In this document: positions 58,018 to 64,000 of the stretch, piece after piece | Numbering within the stretch: the stretch's first letter is position 1 | How the letters are laid out: every line of letters starts with the position of its first letter | NCBI RefSeq assembly: GCF_001428025.1 | Contig: NZ_LMSC01000007.1 | Span: 62,320-126,319, forward strand | Source: Phycicoccus sp. Soil748 | Lineage (GTDB): Bacteria > Actinomycetota > Actinomycetes > Actinomycetales > Dermatophilaceae | Reading direction: 5' to 3' | DNA length: 64,000 nt | The notes under the pieces: generated by a model | Seen by the model: only the letters and a program-made list of their open reading frames with translations | The model's database searches: none | Told to the model about the DNA's origin: nothing | Translations under genes and position numbers: made by a program

Positions 58018-58023
58018 GACGAT
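58018..58023 (+). promoter_or_regulatory. -10 for leaderless DivIVA-domain gene
   Basis: GACGAT ends 7 nt before the GTG at 58031. The region from 57918 to 58017 contains nothing else that I can identify. Confidence 0.45.
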
Positions 58024-58030
58024 CACCTGC

Positions 58031-58345
58031 GTGATCTGGGTCCTGTTCATCGCCGTCGCCGTCCTGCTGGTGGGGGGATTCGCCGCGCTCGTGACCGGCC
58101 GGCTGCACTACGACCCGCTCGCCGAGGCGACCACGACCCAGAGCGAGCCCCACCTGCCCGACGGCTTCGCGGCCGACGAGATCTCCGCGCTGCGCTTCGA
58201 CACCGCGCTGCGCGGCTACCGCATGGACCAGGTCGACACGGTCCTCGACCGGCTGCAGGACCGCATCGCCGAGCTGGAGCAGCGCGTGGCCGAGCCGCAG
58301 GAGCGCCTCGAAGCGCCTCACGACGGCACCGACGCGCTGCGCTGA
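58031..58345 (+). CDS. Membrane-anchored DivIVA-domain protein
   Basis: A 104-residue protein: one N-terminal membrane helix (about 2-21), then a DivIVA-type motif LRFDTALRGYRMDQVDTVLDRLQDRI (59-84 region), in which the GYR and VD elements are diagnostic, and a short coiled coil. Full-length DivIVA/Wag31 directs polar growth; this short form resembles Rv1209, of unknown role. The GTG start has a leaderless-type hexamer upstream. Confidence 0.85.
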   Translation: MIWVLFIAVAVLLVGGFAALVTGRLHYDPLAEATTTQSEPHLPDGFAADEISALRFDTALRGYRMDQVDTVLDRLQDRIAELEQRVAEPQERLEAPHDGTDALR

Positions 58346-58349
58346 CACC

Positions 58350-58814
58350 ATGGCCGCCCTCCACCTGGTCCGCGAGACCTCCGCGACCCCCGCGCAGGTC
58401 TGGGACGTCGTCGCCGCGTTCGACGGGTACGGCGCGTGGATGCCCATGACGCGCATGGTCACCGACGAGGGGCAGCCCCGCGTGGGGTGGGGCTTCGCCG
58501 GCCTCACCGGTCTCGGCCGCCTGGCCTTCTCCGACTCGATGCTCGTGACCCGCTGGGACCCGCCGGCCGACGGCACCACAGGCGTCTTCCGCGTCGTCAA
58601 GACGGGACGGCTGCTCGGCGGCTGGGCGGAGGTCACGGTGTCGCCGAGGGAGGACGGTGGCTCGCGGCTCGACTGGGTGGAGGACGTCGTCGTGCGGCCG
58701 CTGCCCTTCAAGCGCTTCTTCGACCCGCTGCTCGACCGCGCGAGCGCCTGGCTCTACGGCCGCGCCATCGACGCGATGCTGGTGCGGGCGGCGTCCCGCC
58801 GGATCCCGCGGTGA
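58350..58814 (+). CDS. SRPBCC family protein
   Basis: A 154-residue START/Bet v1-like protein. It begins with ALHLVRETSATPAQVWDVVAAFDGYGAWMP, the first strand and helix of the fold, and ends with a long C-terminal helix (FFDPLLDRASAWLYGRAIDAML). Such proteins bind hydrophobic ligands in a cavity; polyketide-cyclase-like proteins are the nearest match. There is no catalytic motif. Its stop overlaps the tag start by 4 bp. Confidence 0.85.
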   Translation: MAALHLVRETSATPAQVWDVVAAFDGYGAWMPMTRMVTDEGQPRVGWGFAGLTGLGRLAFSDSMLVTRWDPPADGTTGVFRVVKTGRLLGGWAEVTVSPREDGGSRLDWVEDVVVRPLPFKRFFDPLLDRASAWLYGRAIDAMLVRAASRRIPR

Positions 58815-59416
58815 CCGGCCTCTCCACCGGTGCGGACGGGCTCACCCGCTGCGCGTGGGCCGGTGCGACGCCGGACTACCTCGTCTACCACGACAACGAG
58901 TGGGGCGTACCCGTCCACGGTGAGCAGGCGCTGTACGAGCGCCTCACCCTCGAGGCGTTCCAGTCCGGCCTGTCGTGGCTGACGATCCTGCGCAAGCGCG
59001 AGGCCTTCCGAGCCGCGTTCGCCGGCTTCGACGCCGAGGTCGTCGCGCGCTTCGACGAGCGCGACCGCGAGCGGTTGATGGCCGACGCGGGCATCGTGCG
59101 CAACCGCCTCAAGGTCGACGCCGCCATCCGCAACGCCGCTGCCGTCCTGGCCCTGCGCGAGCAGGGCGGGCTCGACGCCTTCATCTGGTCGCACGCGCCC
59201 GCGGATCACCAGCCACCGCGCTCGGTGGCGGAGCTGCGCGCGACCTCCCCGGAGAGCATCGCGCTCGCCAAGGGCCTCAAGAAGGCCGGGTTCGTCTTCG
59301 TCGGCCCCACGACGATGTATGCCGCGATGCAGGCGTGCGGCCTCGTCGACGACCACCTGGCCGGGTGCCACCGCGCGGCAGTCCTGGGCAGCGGGACGGC
59401 CGGCGAGCGGTCATGA
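58811..59416 (+). CDS. tag: DNA-3-methyladenine glycosylase I
   Basis: A 201-residue base-excision repair enzyme that removes 3-methyladenine. The start region has RCAWAG (Cys14) and YHDNEWG (His27); the end has HLAGCH, giving the second His and Cys. Together these match the HhH-type zinc snap of E. coli Tag (Cys4, His17, His175, Cys179). EAFQSGLSWLTILRKREAFR is the conserved helical motif. It overlaps its neighbours by 4 bp on both sides, consistent with one operon from 58350 to 61904. Confidence 0.95.
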   Translation: MTGLSTGADGLTRCAWAGATPDYLVYHDNEWGVPVHGEQALYERLTLEAFQSGLSWLTILRKREAFRAAFAGFDAEVVARFDERDRERLMADAGIVRNRLKVDAAIRNAAAVLALREQGGLDAFIWSHAPADHQPPRSVAELRATSPESIALAKGLKKAGFVFVGPTTMYAAMQACGLVDDHLAGCHRAAVLGSGTAGERS

Positions 59417-60606
59417 TGCGCACCCTCACCGCGAGGGTGGCCGTGACCTACCTGGGACTGCGGGCGGTGTCGGCGCTGCTGCTGCTGCTCGCCAGCCGAG
59501 ACCAGGTCGTCATGCCGGACTGGACCGGCCCGAGCGTCGAGTTCATCGACATGACGGTGCTGTGGGACGGCAGCTGGTACCGCCACGTCGCCGAGCACGG
59601 GTACCCCACCGTGCTACCGGTCGACCCGGCCAGCGGGCACGTGGCCCAGAACGCCTGGGCGTTCTACCCGCTGTTCCCGCTGCTGTCGCGGATGCTCATG
59701 GGCGTCACCGGGCTGGGGTTCCCGGCCGTGGCCTCGACACTGGCCCTGCTGTGCGGACTGGGGGCAGCCGTCCTCATGGCGCGTCTGCTCGCCGACCGGG
59801 TCGGGCCGGCGGTCGCGCTCGGGGCGGTGGCCGTGTGGGCGGCGTTCCCGGCGTCGGTCTCGCTCCAGCTGGCCTACACCGAGTCGATGGCGATGCTCGT
59901 GCTCTGCGGACTCCTGTGGGCGGTGATGCGCCGGAGCTGGGGTGTGGTGGCCGTGCTGGCGCTGGTCCTCGGGCTGACGCGCCCCATCGCCGTCCCCGTC
60001 GTGGCGGTCGTCGCCGTCGCGGCCTGGCTGCGCTGGCGGTCGCGGGAGCGGGACCCGCTGCGCCGGGGCGAGCTCCTCGCCATGGGCGCGGCCCTTGCCA
60101 CCTCCTGCCTGGCGGCCGTGCTGTGGCCGCTGGTCGCCTGGTACGTCACAGGCTCCCGCACCGCGTACACCGACACCATGGCGTCCTGGCGGGTAGGCAA
60201 CCACATCGAACCGCTCAAGCCGTGGCTGGGCATGTCGCAGTGGGCCTTCCGCGACTTCGAGGGGGCGGCGGTCTTCGGCCCCGTCGGCCTTGCCGCGCTC
60301 GTGACGACCATCCTGGTGCTCACCTGCGGTCCCTGGGCCACGCGGCTCGGGCCGGAGCTGCGCACCTGGTGCCTCGCCTACCCTGCCTACCTCGCGCTCG
60401 TGCTGGACCCCTTCACCAGCATCTTCCGCTACGCGCTGCCCCTGTTCCCCCTCGTCGCCGTCGTGCTGGGCGGGGGATGGGTCACCCGGACCGCGCGCTG
60501 GCTGTGGGTGCGCGTCGGGGTGCTGGTCGCGCTCGGCGTGGTGGGCCAGGCGGCGTGGATCTGGAAGCTGCTCGTCTACCACCCCCCAGCGGACTACCCG
60601 CCGTGA
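59413..60606 (+). CDS. Polytopic mannosyltransferase-like protein (PIG-V/GT-C fold), copy A
   Basis: A 397-residue membrane protein with about ten helices. The first outer loop has MTVLWDGSWYRHVAEHGYP, and a later AWAFYPLFPLLSRML motif follows, as in the actinobacterial PIG-V-like mannosyltransferases that use polyprenyl-phosphate mannose. An acidic residue in the WD motif is the expected catalytic base. It starts at ATGA overlapping tag. The acceptor, perhaps a protein, lipid or glycan outside the membrane, is unknown. Confidence 0.82.
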   Translation: MMRTLTARVAVTYLGLRAVSALLLLLASRDQVVMPDWTGPSVEFIDMTVLWDGSWYRHVAEHGYPTVLPVDPASGHVAQNAWAFYPLFPLLSRMLMGVTGLGFPAVASTLALLCGLGAAVLMARLLADRVGPAVALGAVAVWAAFPASVSLQLAYTESMAMLVLCGLLWAVMRRSWGVVAVLALVLGLTRPIAVPVVAVVAVAAWLRWRSRERDPLRRGELLAMGAALATSCLAAVLWPLVAWYVTGSRTAYTDTMASWRVGNHIEPLKPWLGMSQWAFRDFEGAAVFGPVGLAALVTTILVLTCGPWATRLGPELRTWCLAYPAYLALVLDPFTSIFRYALPLFPLVAVVLGGGWVTRTARWLWVRVGVLVALGVVGQAAWIWKLLVYHPPADYPP

Positions 60607-61904
60607 CCGCCCCCACCGCTCCTGCCGGTCTCGGCGGTCGCCGTCTGCCCTCGCTGCTGACCTCCGACGGACGCAGCGCCGCCGCCGGGTGGGCTCTGCG
60701 CCGACCCGTCGTGTTCCTCGTGCTCTGGTACGCCGTGACCCGGGTCCTCGTGCTCCTCGCCATGTGGGTGGCCGCGACGTGGTTCCAGACGCCTGCCGGG
60801 GTGGGCCACCTGCACCCGTCGGTGGGCGACATCCTCGAGAGCTGGGACAGCGTCTGGTACCGGCGCATCGCGACCGGCGGCTACCCGGTGCCACTGCCGG
60901 CCGACCCCGAGACCGGGCTGCTCACCTACAGCGCCTGGGCCTTCTACCCGGCGTTCCCCATGCTCGTGCGGGTCCTCATGTGGACCGGCCTGCCGTTCGA
61001 GCTCGCCGCCGTCGCGCTCAACCTGGTGCTCGGCGCCGCCTGCACGGTGCTGGTCTGGAAGTGCTTCAACTTCGCCCTGCACGCAGCGCCCCAGCCGGCG
61101 CGTGAGCGCCTCGCGCTCGTGGCCGGCCTGCTGTGGTGCCTGTACCCCGCCACGGCCATCCTCGTCATGCCCTACACCGAGGCGCTCGCGGGCGCCCTCA
61201 TCGCGCTCTCGCTGCTGCTGCTCATGCGGCGCAGCTACGCCCTGGTCGCGGTCGTGGCCATCGCCCTCGGCTTCACCCGGGCCGCGGCCCCGGCGATCGC
61301 CTGCGCGGCGATCGCCCACCTGGTGCTGCGCTGGCGCGAGGACCGCGCCGCGGGGACCCGGCCCCTCGGTGGGCAGCGCACCTCGGCCGTCGCCATGCTG
61401 GCGGCCACGGCCGCCTCCTCGCTCGCGTGGCCCGTGGCGGTCGGCCTCGCCAGCGGCCTGCCCATGGCCTTCTTCGACGTGCAGGCGGCCTGGGGGCAGA
61501 AACCGGAGTCGGGCCCCTTCGTGCTCTGGCTCGCCTGGGCCTGGGACGCGCACGGCGTCGTCGGCGTGGCCGTCCTCGTCGGACTCGTCGCGACCTACAT
61601 CGCCCTCATCCTCGGCCGCCACGGCAGGTGGCTGGCCATCGAGCTGCGGGTGTGGGCGCTGGCCTACCCCCTCTACCTGCTCGCCGTGGTCCGGCCCATC
61701 ACCAGCATGTGGCGGTTCCTGCTGCTCGACTTCCCGATCGCCGCGCTCGTCGCGTCGGTGGCGATGCGCACGTCCACGGGGGCCTCGGTGGTGCCGCACT
61801 GGCGCCGGCGGGTGGGGCTGGTGGCGCTGGCCCTGCTCGCGGGGCAGCTGTGGTTCACCTGCACCCTGCTCACCTACGTGCCGTGGGCCGCGACCCCGCC
61901 CTGA
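60603..61904 (+). CDS. Polytopic mannosyltransferase-like protein (PIG-V/GT-C fold), copy B
   Basis: A 433-residue paralog of the preceding protein. It shares the LESWDSVWYRRIATGGYP loop and YSAWAFYPAFPMLVRVLMW with copy A, has a cytoplasmic N-terminus of about 30 residues, and about ten helices. The GTG start overlaps the stop of copy A by 4 bp. Two paralogs in tandem could act as partners or on successive acceptors. The convergent enoyl-CoA hydratase gene ends 15 bp beyond its stop. Confidence 0.82.
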   Translation: MTAPTAPAGLGGRRLPSLLTSDGRSAAAGWALRRPVVFLVLWYAVTRVLVLLAMWVAATWFQTPAGVGHLHPSVGDILESWDSVWYRRIATGGYPVPLPADPETGLLTYSAWAFYPAFPMLVRVLMWTGLPFELAAVALNLVLGAACTVLVWKCFNFALHAAPQPARERLALVAGLLWCLYPATAILVMPYTEALAGALIALSLLLLMRRSYALVAVVAIALGFTRAAAPAIACAAIAHLVLRWREDRAAGTRPLGGQRTSAVAMLAATAASSLAWPVAVGLASGLPMAFFDVQAAWGQKPESGPFVLWLAWAWDAHGVVGVAVLVGLVATYIALILGRHGRWLAIELRVWALAYPLYLLAVVRPITSMWRFLLLDFPIAALVASVAMRTSTGASVVPHWRRRVGLVALALLAGQLWFTCTLLTYVPWAATPP

Positions 61905-61919
61905 CCTGGCCCGGCCCCG

Positions 61920-62753
61920 TCAACTCCCGCTGAAGACCGGCTTCTCCTTGGCCAGGAACGCCGCGACCGCCGCCTTGTGGTCAGCGCTCGCGCCCGTGCG
62001 AGCCATGTACTCCGCCTCCTGCGCCAGCGACGCGGTCAGGTCGTGCCCCGCGCTGAACGCGACCGCGCGGCGGATCGAGCCGTAGGCCAGCGTGGGGCCC
62101 TGGGCGAGCGTGGTGGCGAGCTCGGTGACCGTCGCCTCGAGGTCCTCCGCCGCGACGACCCTGGTCACGAGGCCGAGGGAGAGGCACTCGTCGGCGGGGA
62201 CGGTGCGCGGGAGGAGCAGCAGCTCCTTCGCGCGGGCCGGCCCGACGAGCCGCTGCAGGGTCCAGGAGGATCCGGAGTCGCACGACAGGGCGATGCCCGC
62301 GAAGGCGAGGTTGAACCCGGCCGTGTCGACCATGACCCGGAAGTCCGCCGCCATCGCGAACGCCGCCCCGGCGCCGGCGGCCACCCCGTTGACCGCGGCC
62401 ACGACGGGCTTGTCCATCGTGGTGAGGAGCTCGACGACCGGGTTGTAGTGCTCGGGCACGGTGCGCCACAGCGACTCGTCGTCGGCCTGCTGTAGGCGGA
62501 TGTGCTCGCGCAGGTCCTGCCCGACGCAGAACGCCCGACCGGTGCCGGTGAGCACGACGCAGCGCACCTGCGGGTCGTCCGCGACCTCGGTGAGGGCGGC
62601 CAGCAGGGCCTCCTTGGTGGGGGTGTCCAGGGAGTTCATCGCGTCGGGCCGGTTGAGGCGCACGGTGGCGACCGCCCCGGCCCGCTCGACGACCACGGGG
62701 TCCTGCGCGGTGGGCTGGTCGGCGGGTTGCGGCGATGCGGGGGTCTGCGTCAT
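61920..62753 (-). CDS. Enoyl-CoA hydratase/isomerase family protein (PaaG-like)
   Basis: A 277-residue crotonase-fold enzyme. Oxyanion-hole residues lie in FCVGQDLREH and AAVNGVAAGAGAAFAMAADF. The second catalytic position reads SCDSGSSWTLQRLVG; the Asp aligns with that of PaaG (1,2-epoxyphenylacetyl-CoA isomerase) rather than with the glutamate pair of true hydratases. No phenylacetate genes are nearby, so the pathway is open. CATGAT ends 6 nt before the ATG. Confidence 0.87.
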   Translation of the reverse strand: MTQTPASPQPADQPTAQDPVVVERAGAVATVRLNRPDAMNSLDTPTKEALLAALTEVADDPQVRCVVLTGTGRAFCVGQDLREHIRLQQADDESLWRTVPEHYNPVVELLTTMDKPVVAAVNGVAAGAGAAFAMAADFRVMVDTAGFNLAFAGIALSCDSGSSWTLQRLVGPARAKELLLLPRTVPADECLSLGLVTRVVAAEDLEATVTELATTLAQGPTLAYGSIRRAVAFSAGHDLTASLAQEAEYMARTGASADHKAAVAAFLAKEKPVFSGS

Positions 62754-62796
62754 GGCGCCATCATGCCCTGCCGCAGGTCAGCGCCCCGGGACGGAT

Positions 62797-62825
62797 TTCG
62801 CCTGCGGGCCCCTTCACGGGATAAT
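62797..62825 (+). promoter_or_regulatory. Promoter of the DUF3117 gene
   Basis: TTCGCC and GATAAT are separated by 17 nt. GATAAT matches the sigma-70-type consensus at five of six positions, one of the best -10 boxes in the window. It implies a leader of about 87 nt. Confidence 0.5.
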
Positions 62826-62918
62826 GGAGCAAATCTGGCACGCACGGGGCGGAACTCAAGCACTGGCGTGGACCCGCGTGCCCAGCAGCAGACCACGCCA
62901 TACGGAAGGGACAGACCC

Positions 62919-63092
62919 ATGGCGGCAATGAAGCCGAGGACTGGCGACGGCCCGCTCGAGGTGACCAAGGAAGGTCGCGGCATCGTGCTGCGCATGCCCC
63001 TCGAGGGTGGCGGTCGTCTCGTGGTCGAGATGACGCCGGACGAGGTCCGGGCGCTGGGCGACGCCATCGACAACTGCGAGGGCCTCAAGTAG
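62919..63092 (+). CDS. DUF3117 small conserved protein
   Basis: A 57-residue actinobacterium-specific protein of the DUF3117 family (Rv1211). The sequence MAAMKPRTGDGPLEVTKEG and the later VEMTPDEVRALGDAI are almost invariant in the family. GGAAGGG lies about 9 nt before the ATG. The function is unknown. It has its own good promoter and terminator, suggesting a strongly expressed monocistronic gene. Confidence 0.93.
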   Translation: MAAMKPRTGDGPLEVTKEGRGIVLRMPLEGGGRLVVEMTPDEVRALGDAIDNCEGLK

Positions 63093-63111
63093 GGCTGCTT
63101 CCCCACCTGTT

Positions 63112-63149
63112 CGAGGACCCCCACCGGCCGACGCCGGTGGGGGTCCTCG
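63112..63149 (+). terminator. Terminator of the DUF3117 gene
   Basis: A perfect 17-bp stem (63112-63128 with 63133-63149) around a four-base loop, 20 bp after the DUF3117 stop. There is no T-tract. Confidence 0.75.
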
Positions 63150-63207
63150 CACCTCCGGGCACCTGCCGGAGCGACCCCGCTCCGTACACGGCCACGACCC
63201 CGGTGGG

Positions 63208-63213
63208 TAGGGT
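63208..63213 (+). promoter_or_regulatory. -10 for leaderless pepA mRNA
   Basis: TAGGGT ends 7 nt before the GTG at 63221 and no ribosome-binding site is present. Confidence 0.5.
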
Positions 63214-63220
63214 CGCCCTC

Positions 63221-64000
63221 GTGCCCACCCCGCAGCTGACCGACCCCGCCACCAGCCGGTGGTCCGTGCTCCCCGACGCCCTCGGCGACGTGCTCGCGGA
63301 CCTCGACCCGACCGACCTGCTGCTCGCGGTCCCCGTCCCGGACGACGGCCTGCGCCAGGACGAGCGGGCCGGTGCCGCCCTGGCGCTCGTGGGCCTCGCC
63401 GCTGCCGATGTCGAGGCGGCCCACGAGCCCTCGTCCGAGGCCGGGGCGACGACACGCATCCCTCTCGTACCCGGTGAGCGCGCCGCGCGCGCGGTGTTCC
63501 TGGTCGGCGTTGGCAAGGGCACGGCCGCGGACCTGCGGACGGCCGGGGCAGCGCTGGGTCGCGCGGGCAGGGGACGGGCCGACCTGGTCGTGGCCGTCGG
63601 CGCGCTGGCCCAGGAGCCCGAGTCCGCTGGCGCGCTCGCCGAGGGGATCGCCCTGGGCGGCTACACCTCGCCGCGCTGGCTCTCCGAGGGCACGACGCCC
63701 TCCAAGCCCCCGGCCTCGGCCGTGACCCTCGTGGGTGCGGTGGACGAGCGGGCCGTCCTGCGCGCGGTGGCGCGGGCCCGGGCCACGATGCTGGCCCGCA
63801 ACCTCGCGGTCGTTCCCTCCAACACCAAGAACCCCGCCTGGATGGCCGCCCAGGCACGAGCCATCGGTCGCCGCACGGGGCTCGAGGTCAAGGTCTGGTC
63901 CGACCGCGACCTGCGCGCCGAGGGTTTCGGCGGCCTGCTCGCCGTGGGTGCCGGATCGGTGACCCCGCCGCGCCTCGTGCAGCTCTCGTACGCCCCGCAG
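63221..64000 (+). CDS. pepA: Leucyl aminopeptidase (5' part only)
   Basis: An M17 family di-metal aminopeptidase cut by the window end after 260 residues. The N-terminal domain (1-150) has the usual alpha/beta fold (LLLAVPVPDD, AVFLVGVGKGTA). The linker motif ARNLAVVPSNTKNPAWMAAQA (quoted from Asn to Asn-Pro) marks the entry to the catalytic domain; metal ligands lie beyond the window. GTG 63221 was chosen because TAGGGT ends 7 nt upstream; an in-frame GTG at 63203 is upstream of that hexamer. Confidence 0.92.
   Translation, partial: MPTPQLTDPATSRWSVLPDALGDVLADLDPTDLLLAVPVPDDGLRQDERAGAALALVGLAAADVEAAHEPSSEAGATTRIPLVPGERAARAVFLVGVGKGTAADLRTAGAALGRAGRGRADLVVAVGALAQEPESAGALAEGIALGGYTSPRWLSEGTTPSKPPASAVTLVGAVDERAVLRAVARARATMLARNLAVVPSNTKNPAWMAAQARAIGRRTGLEVKVWSDRDLRAEGFGGLLAVGAGSVTPPRLVQLSYAPQ

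Overview
The window is high-GC chromosomal DNA from a free-living actinobacterium, most like Micrococcales/Intrasporangiaceae-type organisms; the genus cannot be fixed from the sequence alone. Signs are the frequent GTG starts, actinobacterium-restricted families (DUF3117, DUF4245, actinobacterial DapD, Rv0428c-type GNAT, LpqW-like lipoprotein), mycothiol biosynthesis (mshB) and a mycothiol-type arsenate reductase. I found no tRNA, rRNA, CRISPR array, phage module or complete insertion sequence. Genes are packed tightly and no gene-free stretch exceeds 300 bp.

Layout. 1-4.2 kb (minus): beta-carbonic anhydrase (cut by the window edge), class I fumarase, PfkB-type sugar kinase and class II fructose-1,6-bisphosphatase, tightly coupled. 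4.3-7.5 kb: DUF4245 protein, exonuclease VII (xseB-xseA) and ispH. 7.6-16.4 kb: cytochrome P450, RmuC, a GNAT-Nudix fusion, an unusual two-gene locus (internally repeated Ala/Asp-rich protein plus a PqqD-like/M50 intramembrane protease with a secreted Cys domain), thioesterase and YchF. 16.4-22.3 kb (minus): secreted TAP-like hydrolase and a four-gene glycosyltransferase operon. 22.6-30.2 kb: GNAT enzyme, a divergent arsenic locus (arsR / arsM-acr3-arsC), the PEP synthase regulator and PEP synthase, and a VOC protein. 30.3-34.6 kb: HNH-excalibur lipoprotein, small membrane protein, ABC exporter, VIT-family transporter and pterin carbinolamine dehydratase. 34.7-40.7 kb (minus): complete Opp/Dpp peptide importer. 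40.9-48.5 kb: MutT, TypA/BipA, LpqW-like lipoprotein, MshB, flavin reductase, VanW protein, VOC protein. 48.6-57.6 kb: GNAT protein divergent from ferredoxin-dapC, citrate synthase, a DUF559 endonuclease gene bracketed by palindromic repeats, a transglycosylase-like protein, dapD, dapE and a LOG protein. 57.7-64 kb: small proteins, DivIVA-domain protein, SRPBCC protein, Tag glycosylase, two polytopic mannosyltransferase-like proteins, enoyl-CoA hydratase, DUF3117 protein and the start of leucyl aminopeptidase.

How the genes work together. Central carbon genes (fumarase, FBPase, PEP synthase with its regulator, citrate synthase) and the succinylase branch of diaminopimelate/lysine synthesis (dapC, dapD, dapE) form a housekeeping backbone whose gene order resembles, from memory, Mycobacterium tuberculosis Rv1098c-Rv1211. 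Accessory blocks (P450 and the M50 locus, glycosyltransferases, arsenic resistance, ABC systems, the repeat-flanked endonuclease) interrupt it. Many genes start exactly 6-7 nt after a TANNNT-like hexamer with no Shine-Dalgarno, which suggests widespread leaderless transcripts. The best candidates for undescribed biology are the repeat-protein/PqqD-M50 locus (11.1-14.3 kb) and the DUF559 cassette flanked by palindromes (52.65-53.74 kb).
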